Shown here piece by piece: positions 25,036-37,640 of a stretch of DNA of 64,000 nt (position 1 is its first letter; every line of letters starts with the position of its first letter). The DNA comes from Eumeta japonica (taxonomy: Eukaryota > Arthropoda > Insecta > Lepidoptera > Psychidae). The translations under genes were made by a program, and so were the position numbers. Below the pieces are notes generated by a model. It was not told where the DNA came from. It made no database searches and worked only from the letters and a program-made list of their open reading frames with translations. The stretch spans positions 62,001-126,000 of the forward strand of contig BGZK01000478.1 of assembly GCA_005406025.1 (NCBI GenBank), written 5' to 3'.

Positions 25036-25080
25036 CTTGATTTTCAAGTGTGCTTCCTTATCTAAAACCTACCTTTTATA
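25036..25080 (-). promoter_or_regulatory. Core promoter of OBP-B (TATA box)
   Basis: TATAAAAGG on the minus strand at 25080-25072, with its 3' edge 37 bases upstream of the ATG at 25035 and followed by GCACACTT as in OBP-A. If transcription starts about 30 bases after the TATA box, the leader is only about 15 bases. Confidence 0.65.
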
Positions 25081-25210
25081 GGCGTGAATATGATAAAAAA
25101 ATAAATGACAATGACAAATGACATACAAATTACAATATAAAAAAAAACTGTTATTGTTAACAATTTGGTAGGTAACTAGTTAGGGATTCGTATTGCTGTT
25201 CTGAAAAGCC
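25081..25210 (-). promoter_or_regulatory. Upstream block of OBP-B shared with OBP-A
   Basis: Partner of 16037-16168. Identity is strongest at 25165-25202 and fades beyond 25210, which marks the likely 5' edge of the duplication. Confidence 0.55.
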
Positions 25211-28040
25211 TCCATATTATTTTCATATATTATGTATCAATACTGCAGTATCATTTATTTGAATCCGAAAATTCGTCTTTTCTGTAGATAGGTGAGTTTT
25301 TAAATTACGAAAGAGTATCTTAAAATCATTAAATAAAAAATTTTTTGATGAAATAAGCGAAGATTCTGTCTGTAAGAGTCGAAACTTAATAAATATTATT
25401 ACTATAATGTTATATAGTATACAGATAGCAATAGACATAAATTTAAGATTTATGCAAAAATAAGAATAATCAGTTTCACTATTTTTTAAATGTAAATAAT
25501 CCAATCTATAAAAATATAGTAATAGACTTCATTTTTGAGCAGATTTTCAGTGACCAGGACAAGAGATAAAAATAGTTTCTAAGGTACTTTATGGAGCATA
25601 ACCTTCTATATGAATTTTGAATTTCTAAATAGTTATTTGCACTAAAAAAGATTCGGTATCTATATCAACTTCCAGAAATATAAAAGCAAGGATGGTTGGG
25701 CCTTAACTTTTTCTTGTAGAAAACAATGAATCTTCTTTGGTCTCGTGATTATGAGATTTTGACTTGGCCACACGAGGACTAGCTTAACGGTGTTTTAAAT
25801 TTATAAGCAAGGACAGGTAACGATGAACTTTTCTTCAACCTTCTCTAAAACTTAAAGTTCAATATTATTACCTGCTTGCTGATTGCTTGAGAGATAGGTA
25901 TAAAATTAAAACTATGCGGGAACAGTGTGGTATGAAAGATGTAACGATTAATGCGAAAAAAGTTGCGCTGAGGTGATTTTGCCACCTGAAAAGGGAGAGT
26001 GAAAGCAGATTGACAAAAAAAAATAACAGAGCCAATGTGAGTGATGGAACATTTGTCAAAGAGTGCACATATATTCTGCGGAAATTTTATGCACACTAAA
26101 TTGATGGCATATTAAAGAACAAGAAATCGATGAATAGGTTTCGATTGATAGATCTCAGCGAAGCAAGTAAGGCATCTAATCACCGTAATATATAGTCTCT
26201 CCCTACATTTATGAGACTCAGGCGTAAGTTTATAAATAATTAAATAAAATGTATTAAGTGTCTTTTCTAAGAATGTTCGGATTATTTTATCTTCATGGAG
26301 TTGTATTTGAATACATCAAGTTTCTACTTTCCTTAAAAAGAAGAGCTGCGTCATATCACAATGATTGCTTACTTACAGACTAGCGAAAGTAACCAAAGAA
26401 GGTTTTGCTTTTTTATATTTGATGCTCGTTTTTGTATTTGCTACGCCTATGTATTTCCAAGTGAAGGCTGTTTGTTGAACAATTCAAATATTTATCAACA
26501 TATCTTTTAATAATTAACTATGATTTTTAAAATTTATAGTATTTGAAATCAAACCGTCTTTCGGGTCTGTCACGATCTGTCACTGATAAAAAGCAGAGCC
26601 GTCTCATGATTGTGTGTACGTTTTCAAAGTCCCTATCCAAACGTAACAAACAGCTTTCTTTTTTAATTCATACTAATATTATACATACGAAAAAAAACTC
26701 TATCTGTCTAATACATTTTCAAGAGTTAGGGAAGGGAGATAAGGATAGAGATAGACAAGAGTTAGGGAGGAGTAAGGTTAAATACGGTGTGAGAAGGCGT
26801 GGATGACGGAAAGCGACAGTGAGAGAAAATGATTATCGTATTAATGATTTAAAATCTGATATAGTTAGTGATGATCTGTGGATATTTGTACCTCAATAAA
26901 GAATAAATGATTTAGTGAATTTGGTTCTCATTTAACACACAGACAAGGTAACTTCTGTTTTGATACAGAATACTTTCTATACTGTTAATACCTTCCAGTA
27001 GAATAATTCATAAGGAACCGAGATCGATAACGGGATATATAACAACAGAACTGAAACAGCCAATGGGATAAAGGTTTTACTCAATGATTGCAAGATCACT
27101 TGTTATCATTGATATTGCATGTGGTATATTGTTAACTGAAATTATTATTACTTCTTTGGAAAATAGCAACTTTCGACCTACTTAACATACAAGTTTGATT
27201 CACGTATTTTTATGTTTTTTGAGCGCATAATCCGTCGATTTTTTAAAGTATTAAGTATAATACATTGTGGAATTGGACGGATGTGAGAGTCAATTTGCGT
27301 ACGCGGTATCATCACTCTGATAAATGTTGAGCGGAAATCCCGTATTTACGCTTTTTAACAATATTTCAACATATTTCACAATAAGGAAGTTCTTCATGTG
27401 TGATAAATCACTTTTAAAATTATGACGAGTATTGGTGACATATACATTTTAGTGTTCATATGAACCTGGGGAATTGAAGTTAGAACCAGATATAACAATC
27501 ATTTTTTATGTGGAAGTCGAGTATTTGCAACAAAAATAATCGCGTCTAAAGGTAGTTTTTATTTGTAAACAAAAAGACAAACATATGAGTGTGAGTTTAA
27601 AATCCAGAAAATAATTTTAGTTATGAAGATATTGATTTTAGTTGTAATCGCTTTAAAAAAAATATCTAACCTAATTTCTGAAAACACTAAATTATTAGAG
27701 CGGGAAATTAAAAAATGTTCATCCTCGTGTTGGTCTAACATCAGGGTGTCTGCTCTAATTACAAGTGTAAGTTATGAAAATAAATCATGTAGCTATACAT
27801 AAGTAACACAAAAATGTAACTATACATAACCACAATTTCACGATTTACAGGTTTTTTTTTCGTTTGTATTGTGAGACCTTGCTTCTTGCCAAATATGATT
27901 AGGTATATGATAAGTACGCTATAGGTTTGATCCACTTACAAATTTTAAATTGTGAGACATAAATTGCCGTATTTTAGCTATATTAATTGATTAAGTAGAT
28001 TTAGAATATATTTTTTTTACAGCTTCAAGAAACCCTAAGT
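25211..28040. other. Spacer, nothing recognised
   Basis: AT-rich DNA. A short direct repeat of an AAGAGTTAGGGA word (26720 and 26758) lies in a purine-rich stretch. No gene evidence. Confidence 0.5.
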
Positions 28041-28074
28041 CTAATTTGGTATTAAGTTTCAAGTTGATATCTCT

Positions 28075-28200
28075 TCGCGTCCCTGAAAAAAAAGACACAA
28101 ACAGACGGATAATGAAGTGATCTTATAAAAAAATGATCCTTCTTTCTTTTTGTGGTTCGTAACCTAGAAACAGGTTTTTTTTCCTCTGAGGTTACGAGAC
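28075..28200 (+). repeat. 3' end of a GTGCGAGTCGG/GGTACGG-type repeat, diverged
   Basis: AAACAGACGGATAATGAAGTGATC followed by a T-rich pyrimidine tract and TGGTTCGTAACC parallels the better-preserved end at 44685-44775. Confidence 0.42.
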
Positions 28201-31200
28201 ACAATCTACTCCCTCGTAACTCGCCTACTCGTTTTCTCCTTGAACATGCTACAAAAATGTCTTGTACCTCGTCGAATGCCATATAGCTTCATGAATTCGT
28301 GTGTTAAATATATAGTTGTTGCATCAAATGTTAGTAAACCGTTTTCTCTGATCTTCTCTGATCCTAAAGACTCGTAATTACACTAAATTGGTTTTTATGT
28401 TTACTAATTTGAAAATATTAAATTACAACTATTTCTAATAATTTAATTCTTGTATTTATATGAAAATTAGCATATTAAGAACCAAACAGTTATCCGTATT
28501 TTATTAAAAAATCTAACCAAAATTTATGTTAACTATCCGTAAAGACTTTTAGCTGACGTTGGGCAAAAAAGTTGTACATGCATAACATACATATTAGATA
28601 TTGAAATTGAAAAAAAAACAGATTGAAAAAAAATCTAAGCTTTTGTTACAGACTACCCTCACAAGTTAAAAATTCACAAAATATTTGAAATTAATTCCTA
28701 TCCTATAAAATGTAAGCAAGTTCCCCTCGTAATCCTCCGCCTTTCACCTATGTGTATTTAACTTTTCGAAACATTTTTTTGAGTTAAAAAAATTCATAGT
28801 GTAATAAATTTTATTGTTGGATTTGACATGTATATTCCTTGTTTTTTCTTTATAAATAAATTATGATTAATTTACATTCGAAAAGTTATATGTTATTCAA
28901 AGTTATTAGACTTGTATTTAAGAATTATATTTCACTCGAGGGATATATGCATCGGAATTCGAGCGCTGATGAAAGAGTTTTATTTCTGTGAGCAGTGTGT
29001 TTATAAGTCATGTACGATCAACTACAATGCAAGGTTTTAAACCTCGAATTCATTCGATTGTAAATTAGTTCAAAACCTATTTCTACATTTTTTTATATTT
29101 TGTCATAGGCCTTTTCAATAAGCAGAAAAATTTGGTTGACCCTGTAGCTCATCCTTAAAACTTGCCACTATATATTCATACATGTGTTTAAGAGCTGCTC
29201 GAGTTCAACAAATCTATAAGTTTTTGAGCTTTTTGAGTTCTAAAACTTGAAAGACGTTTCACCCTACAGGCCATTCCTAAAATCTTCTGCTACTTTTGAG
29301 CCCAAACGTTCAAAAATATATTTAAGCTTAGCAGTAAAATATTGAATTCTTGGAGCTAATAAGAATTTTTGAGTAGAAAAAATTGGTTTAATACCAACTG
29401 TCAATCATTTTGCAAGCAATTTCGAAAAAGTATTTTTTTAGGAATCTTCGTTAACAATATCTGTTGAACGAACCAACAGATTTAGATGCGGTTTGCATTG
29501 ATCGGCGATATTTTTTTTTTTAAAAAGAAGCTAATTACGTTAACACATTCCAAAAATACTGTTATATCGTTAAGTAAATTAATAACATTAGTCTCTAGAG
29601 TGTACAGTGTCTTTTCCTATAGAAACTCTTTTGTGAGTCGTCTGTGGCATGTTTTTATTTTTATTCTGTTGTCAATACTGTACTTCTCCCCGGTTGTTCT
29701 GATATAATGGTTTAGAATAAAACTTCATTATTTTTTTAACAGTTTTCCTTGTTTCATTAGTTCATCCAAAATAACAAATGCTTTGTGGAAAAATTTTCTC
29801 CAACGACATCTCTTGAACATATCCATCGATTTCTATGTGCTTTGTAGATAACGATGCAAATTTATGGAGATTTCTCCCTTTCTGCAAAATAAGCTCTTTA
29901 GCTGATTAGGTTTTGGTATCGATCTATATAATAGTGTAAAAGTTATTTTAATATTAGTGACAAATATTTTTTATTACTAATATAGTTATTCATTCTTTGA
30001 TCGTTTACTTTATCACTTCAAAATTAATTCATCTGCACGATTACGATTATTTTATTTTTTTCATATCCAATACAATATAAAAGTTAAATTAAAGACAATT
30101 CTTCTCTTCAAATTATTATAAAACTTAAATAAATATCTATTAAATTTCAAAATACCGTTATAGTTTTTTTGTATCCTTTTTTATTTTAATCAATAAAAAT
30201 AGTTTATTTTTCAATGATAAAATCTATTATTCATCTATTTCACTTATCATAAGAAAAATATAATATACTTTATTGAAAAAACATTTTCTTATATCACCAT
30301 ATTTTTATCAATATATTTTTTAATTCTTATAATATTCATAAAGTATTGTTTAAAAAAATATATTACCAGACTCGCTTCAATTATTTAAATATACACATTC
30401 CTATTTTTCGGCTAAATAAAAAATTTATTTTGATTATAAATTTCACTTTAATCTACTCATCATCTTGATTATATTAATTATTAAAAAAAATAGATATTAC
30501 TCGACTTTTATATGTTGCTACATATATTATAAAAGTTATGAATTTCGTTCCGTTATTTTTAGAAATAATTTTTTTCTCAAACTGTATTTTGTTTAATTCT
30601 GTGTGTAACCCAAAGCAGCGCGAAGTTGACCAAAAAACCTAAATTTATTTTTTGGGTTAAACTTTCTAGAATTCGGTTTTTTCACATAGTACCACACTGA
30701 AATATTTTGAAGATGTACATAGATTATTAGAAATAGAAGTATGAAAATTATTCAAAAAATGAAAGTGCTCATCTTCGAAAAAACTTAGATTTTCTTTTTA
30801 AATGTGAAAAAAAAATTGGAGGACGATTTGTAACTTTTTTTTCTTATTTTTTTTACAAAACTACATGCAAAAATGAAGAAAACTGACAATTTCAAAAACT
30901 TACAGAATGTCGAGACTTACTCGTCGTTTGCTGGAAAACAAAACGAAAACAAAAATACTAAGTTTATAATAAGTCCCAAGGCGCTTTAAAAATAATTATG
31001 AAGAGAATATGAATACAAATGTGTTGCTTAATTTGGAGATTTAATGTGATGATTTAAAGTACAGAACCTTCTTCATACGAATCTGATTGGCGTTTGGCTG
31101 GGCTTTTTTTACGTAAAACAACATGTATTTTTTGCTTCTCTTAGTACACCTGCATAGGTCATCACATTTATTTTTTTAATAACTTTGTCATACATTGTTT

Positions 31201-31940
31201 TATTTTAACCTATGGATTTGATCTGGTCAAGCAGGTTTTCATATTTTTATGAAGCTTTTTTAGTTAAATAATATTGTCTACATTGCTTTTTCGTAGATCT
31301 ATCTACTCGATGCATTTGTAGTTTGAACGTCTTTAGTCGATTGTTTTGAAAAAAATAATCATAACTTAATTAATACAAAAAAAAATAGGGGCACACATTA
31401 TATAAAAATATAAATCTGCACATTAAAACCTTCTCAATTTCCCGCTATGATAAAGTAATTCAAAAATTCGGAAATTTTAGTCCGATTGTCGAAAATGTAG
31501 TTTTTATTATATCTAGATATTTTAGAGACCTATAAGTCTACTATGATATCTCTCTGCCTTCTCCCCCCTCTCCGTGTGAGTGCGTGTGTGCGTACGTTCG
31601 TGCGTGACTGTAAGCTTGTCGTAGCTTTTGAAAAATTTGATTGGATTCCGCCTATAGATTTCGAAAAATCTCAAACGTAAATTTTCACAAAAATGTTTCT
31701 TTAAATATGGTGAACAGTTAACAATAATACACAATTTTACAATTATTCGTTTGTGTTATACAATAAATCAAATTCCCTATTAATTTTAATTTATAAATGA
31801 TAAACAATAGATAAACAGTTATAGTTTGGTTAGTTAGAAAATTTTTATGATATGTCTAAATGAAAATCTGGTTAAAAAAATATTCCTATTGAAAAGTTTT
31901 AAATTGCGAAATTTTTCGGTAGTATATTTCGTTTTTAAAG
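28200..31940. other. AT-rich spacer, nothing recognised
   Basis: Very AT-rich from 29900 to 30560. I see no frame, RNA or clear repeat. Confidence 0.5.
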
Positions 31941-32260
31941 TATTTTTAAAAGAACTATCGAAATATGTGCCGCACGTTGACATTTGCTGAAAAAAATTTT
32001 TTTCAGCTTCTGTTACATATACGGACTGCCCTTCCTAGATAGAAAATATTTTTATTGTTGAACTACTAAACATAGTAGCGGCTTTAACAAGACATCTACA
32101 CTATAAATTTCATCAATATACGTTTGGTAGTTTTTGAGTAAAATGCCTGTGACATACGGGCGGACGGACGGACAGACGGATGGACGGACATGACCAAACT
32201 GTAAGAATTCCGTTTTTGCCATTTTGGCTCAGAACGCTAAAAAGGTTTTTTGGAAATATT
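31940..32260 (+). repeat. Interspersed repeat with GACGGACGGACAGACGG tail
   Basis: It contains the GCTGAAAAAAATTTTTTTCAGC palindrome region (also near 4740), then CGGACGGACGGACAGACGGA and CCGTTTTTGCCATTTTGGCT. This order is frequent in lepidopteran genomes, from memory. The neighbouring frame at 32180-32368 is probably chance. Confidence 0.5.
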
Positions 32261-32604
32261 CAAACTGCAATGCCCTTTGAACGCGTCGTTCGGTTTTCAT
32301 TCGCTTGGCGGGATTCGACGGAATTATGTAAATTTACAATTCGATTTAAAATTCGACGGAGTACGTAAATTTTTGTAACAGAGTAAAAAACCGATTGGAT
32401 AGAAATTCTACTAGTTGTCTTAAAAAAAGTAAAAAAAAACTGTTTCAATTTTTATTCTTGAATATATTTGAAATGGTTCAACCGATTAAGTTCTAAATCT
32501 TATTAAATCTAATTCTCAATGGACCCTTTCGAACGCCATGTTTTTAACTCAATCGGTTGATTGTTTCTTGAGATATCGTACGCCAAAAATTTGTTTTATA
32601 CACT

Positions 32605-32640
32605 AACACACACACACACACACACACGAACACACACACA
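32605..32640. repeat. (CA)n microsatellite
   Basis: About 36 bases of CA repeat with one GAA interruption. Confidence 0.85.
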
Positions 32641-33429
32641 GGCATACGTACTTCCTTCTCAAACCATTTAAGACGGTTTCCTGGAAGCTCAATCTTTGAA
32701 AATAGAAATACAACTACAAACTACAGGAACCTATGGTTTTCTTTAATAAAAAGCTTCTTTTGTGGTGAATGTCTTAATAGTTCATATTGGGTCATAATAA
32801 CTTTTTACTTATACAATTTATTATTCAATGTGGCATTTAGATGGTAGAAAAATCTAATGTATACTGGCGAACTAGTCTGGGCTCGTGTTCATTTAATTTG
32901 TTTCTTGGAACGCATTCATTACAAAATACGACAAGATTATGACGATGAAACAACCAAATTATTAATGGAACCATCTTTTATCTATTAGAACGTAATTAAT
33001 GTAAAAAAAATAAGTACAATATTCTTTTACTGGATTGAAAACAGTAATGTAAAGAAAACAATAATGTAAATAAAAAGTACATTATAATTAAAAAAAAAAC
33101 AAAATCATTTGCAGTAATTAATAAGTTTGTTTTAGATTGAAATTTATAAAAAAAATAATATCCAAATAAAGTATACTATTGAAAATCTAGAGCGGGTCTT
33201 GAACGTCCATCCTTCATTTGCAGCGAAATTGTAATTTAATTGTAATTAAAACTATAACTACAAAGCGCATTAAGTCACCATGATTAATTTCGTCGCTTTG
33301 GTAAAAAAATATAAAACTTAAATACAAAGTATGGAACACAATGTTTATTTCTTAGATTAATAAATAGACTGGCTTTCTGCCACCGTTCGCTTCATGCGCC
33401 GTTTTCTACCTTGTTCAGTAAGCCTTGGA

Positions 33430-33580
33430 ATAGTTTAACATTAACAGCAGTATTCCGAGTAAATTTCGACAATAGTGCCTTTACAAAAAGAGTCCAAAAG
33501 CTGTCCATGGGCGATGGTGACTATCTACTTTCCAATAGCCCGCATGCTCGTTTCTTCTTTACAAATCATAACGAAAAAAA
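33430..33580 (-). repeat. Lepidoptera-type interspersed repeat, copy 2 (reversed)
   Basis: The minus strand reads AACGAGCATGCGGGCTATTG, then ATAGTCACCATCGCCCATGG. This is the same family as 12672-13030. Confidence 0.5.
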
Positions 33581-33844
33581 AAATATAATTATAAATTAGT
33601 AGTTACAACTTTTTAACTCATTAGCTAGTTAGGTAAGGAGTAGTTTCGTGCTCAACAGAGGTACAAATAATAGTTCTCGCTCAACAAAAATGATTTTTAT
33701 AGAAATAGTCCGTTCTGAGCATCGAAAGTAAATAATTTTTCAAAATATCAAAATACTGTTTTACATTTTTTGTGCTTTTATTTTGAAAAGCTTTTCAGAT
33801 ATGTCATGTAGCTAAAAAAAACAATACTAATTGGGCTACTGAAT

Positions 33845-34190
33845 CTATTGGTCAGTGCTTTTTCCGCACACCAGCGCTTATTATTACGATGCCATACAAT
33901 TTTTCGGCTGTCTCTCTTCGATGCTATGTTTTTTTTTCATTCATAAATGTGACGGCTTCGTCGAAATTCTAATATGTATTCTCTTTTTCTTGTGTGACAG
34001 TGTCAGAAGAGGTTTTTTAACGGGACCGCATTGATGAATTCCTTTGTGAAGACAACGGCAAACTGTGCCCAATGACACGTCAATGCAAGTCGGCGTCATC
34101 TTACCGGATATTAACGATGTGTAGCAGTGATATTAGCAGCTCGCGTCTCAGTGGTCCACGCTGTGATGGTAGAAGTGGTTGACGATTGAA
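33845..34190 (-). mobile_element. Tc1-like transposase remnant
   Basis: The minus strand reads D-V-S-L-G-T-V-C-R-C-L-H-K-G-I-H-Q-C-G with K-K-P-L-L-T-L-S-H-K-K-K-R (34086-33978). This is the paired helix-turn-helix end of Tc1-type transposases. Further on comes D-S-R-K-I-V-W-H-R-N-N-K-R-W (about 33915-33865), as after the first catalytic aspartate. Frames are broken and no terminal repeats were found. Confidence 0.6.
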
Positions 34191-34199
34191 TGGATGAGT

Positions 34200-37100
34200 A
34201 TTGTCTTTCTCGTCATCTCTTTGGAGTCACTTTCTTCTTCGCGTAACTGAATGCGGATTTATGAAATAAAGTGAATGAGAGTATCATATAGGGCAGTGGC
34301 TCTGGAGGCATGTTAATACTGAGGCCGAAAATGCAGAGATAGTTCAATCAAGAGTATTTGTTAAGTTTATTATTGTTTATTATACAATGACTAATCTATT
34401 AGACAATGTCAATATTAGAAACTAGTAAAAATGAATCAGATGGCAAAACTTCTAAAAAAAGTCCCCTTGTAATAAAATTCATGAATAATCGAAGCAAATG
34501 GACGGCTATAAGAGAGATAAATTAATTAATTTCTGTGTATCAAACGTAATTGTATTCCACTGAAAGCTGTTGTGACACGTTGCACCTGGCTGCATAAGTA
34601 CTCTGTTCAGATGAACAACTATCATCAAATAAGACTCGCTACAAAGTATGATCTTACCCCGATTTAATGATGAAAAAACTAGACATCTAAAGTAAAAGTC
34701 GGAGAGAATACTCAGACTTGAGTAATATGATAGAACTCAAATTAAGTAAATAGCTTCAACACACAAAATTCCGGATGAAAACAACTCGATCGTTTTGAAT
34801 TATCAATGAAGCAATCGACAAGTAGACACACAGAAGATTTGAAAAGATTTGTAGGTTTAAAAATTCATGCTCAAAATAAAACTCTCTAGCCGTTGGTTGC
34901 AAAGGAATATTTTAAAAATACCAAATCTTAGACAAAACTACTCTCTGAACATCTGTAAAACGAATTCCTAAAAAATATTTAAATAACTAAGTTAGTAAAA
35001 GGTTACCCTTAATTTTGTGCTAGGCACCATTTGAAACGCTATTATTATAATGTAAGAAATCTAACTTGCTTGTATTAACTTTATCATAGTAAAAGTTTTA
35101 TATAATTGATAATAAAATAATTAACAGCATAACCAGCCAAGTGTGAGTCGGATTCGTGTTGAGAGGGGTTTCGCATTATAAATCATCACATCACATACTA
35201 TGCTTTCTTAAATATGGCTCAAATTTGTTAGTGTAACTACACATACGTCATCGCATTATCCACTATGTTTTATTGCAGTCTAACCCAAATTTGTTTGTAG
35301 TAATTATAATAAAAATAAACCATAATATAATTAAAATAAATAATTAGAAAAAACTATCATGAGTTAGAATTTGATTCAATCTTATTTGTAAGATTAGCTA
35401 GTGTAGTAACCTTTACACTCATTGAATTTAATACAATACATTCTATAAGTACTTTTTTTCAATACAATTTCCGTTTTCTGTGACAACTTAAACACTGGAT
35501 TTACATTTCGATTTCTTTTTCAATTATGTTCACATTAGTTTTGGATATAAGAAGCAATGCTCTATTTTTGTGTATATATATATATTAATATCTTGTAAAC
35601 CGTGCATTCTAAAATACATTTGTATTTCTCGAAAAAACCAATTAAACTAATGTCACATGATGCCCTTGACAAAAGAATCCTTGATTGGCTGCACAATATG
35701 AACCCCCGAAGTCGGGGTGCGCTTATTTACGCTATACATAGGTGACATTTAAAATTATTAGGACTATACTTAGATTTAGAAACTGCGAAATAAAAAATTA
35801 AAAAATGGAACAAGTTGCCACCTTATTTACATATTGCATTGATCTGTCAAACACGAAGGAAAGAAAAAAACATAAGTTATTTAGAGACTACAGACGTTAA
35901 TTCACAATATAGCTTATTAATAATTTTGTGTGTCCGATGGTTGACGCCATTCTAAAACCAGTCGTTTAAATAACATTGAAACAATTTTTGACTTTGAAAT
36001 TTTATTTCCTTAGTTGGCATCGATGAAAGAACTTCTATAACTTAATAAACTATATTGTTCAAAATTGTAATTGTATTTTCTGCACATTAAAGACGATTTT
36101 GAAAAAAATAATTATGATACATTATTTTTGTGAGATATGAACAAAAACGAAGTTTTTTTTTTAATTCATGTCTGGTTGTCGGTATGTTTATTTTGACATT
36201 ATAAAACAACCACTCCACAGATTTAAATGGAATTTTATTGTTTTGTAGCTTGGAGACGAACTATATTAGGCGTCAAAAACCTTTGATACACTGAGTTTAT
36301 CGTATACCGATAATTACGTAGATACTGCAGAAATAGAGTTTTGTTTTTTTTACCGTGACACTACAACGCTAAATACACAGCGACAAAAAAAAAATGACAT
36401 GAACTGTAATGTAAGGCCGGCTTCATGTAATTCCATAGTTTATGAGGACAAAAACATGTAGATTTTAACAAAAGCTTCATTATAATGACTCATTGAAAAG
36501 AAAAAGATCGATAGCGCAGAATAAAACGTCATTAAATATTATCGTTGTCATTTAATAGAGTAATATAATTAAATTTCATATCACATTTCGAAGTGCTTTT
36601 TATAAAATATTAAATAGTTCGTTTATTCATTCCTTTATGCATATTTTATATAAAAAAAATGTAAGTCTAAGACCGAAATTTACCAACCAGTATTAAAAAA
36701 TTAATGGCCGTTAAATAAAACTGAGGAGTATTTTGCATGAACGTATGATTCTAAACTTAAATGAACGATCTGTAAATTGTTAACAAAAGTAGGCGAAATT
36801 ATGTCTTATTTACCGAAGAAAGACCCAATGTTACTAAAATAAACCACAGTTTTTTTATTTTGGCTTATCAAAACACTTTTTTTCCAGCTTTACCTTAAAT
36901 ATGTTTGTAAAAGCCTTTTAAATACAAATAATATCTTATTATTGTCATCGTGTCGATTTGTCAAAAACGGATGTAACTCTGAAGGCATTAAAACGTATCG
37001 TTAGTTAAAATATATATTTGTGATTTATTCCCTAATATCTTTTACTCGTTTTTTAAGTTTCTTCTTTTTAAATAAGTTTTATACCGCTATTTTTTCAATT

Positions 37101-37450
37101 AGAAATGATTTGTAAAAATTTACATTTTTATTTTCCACTTGATTTTCTTTACTTACCTCAAGCAATGTGTTTGCCACGATTGTGATTTTGCGAGATATTT
37201 TGGACAATAACTGCTTCTGCTTAGATAAATTATTTGCTTTTTATACGCAATTTTTATACGAAGTTGCGGAAGCAACTAGCCATGTCGATATAATTACTAT
37301 TGTTGTAAAATATTTTCTAGCCAATGAAGTCATTATAATAAGTAGCGTTTATGTTATTTCGCACAATATAAATACGTGAATAGATAATTGTATAGCGTTT
37401 TTGTATAACATTCTACGTGTATTGATGATTAGCGACCTTCTGCTGTTTCT
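34200..37450. other. AT-rich spacer
   Basis: No gene. A GTGTGAGTCGGATTCGTGTT piece at 35140 is probably the 5' end of a GTGCGAGTCGG-type repeat. A small CCCCGA/TCGGGG stem-loop stands at about 35704-35717. Confidence 0.45.
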
Positions 37451-37454
37451 CTGA

Positions 37455-37640
37455 ATCGAGTACAAATGAAGTTCCGCCACCGATCTCGACTTTTGTTTTG
37501 ATCTTGGTCTAAATTTTGATGAAAAACTAGATACGATACAAACAAAACCTTATCTATTCGTTGTTGTTGTTAATGGTTTTCATGTTTAAATTGGATGTTG
37601 ACACCGACTTTGATTTTTGCTTTCGTTTTACACTGAACTT
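37455..37640 (-). repeat. Degenerate hexamer repeat (reversed)
   Basis: On the minus strand the GAAATCAAGATCG-like units of the dispersed family can be seen. Order is loose. Confidence 0.38.

Noticed and set aside
32180..32448. Two 62-codon frames on opposite strands
   Set aside because: They lie in the tail of an interspersed repeat and mirror each other.
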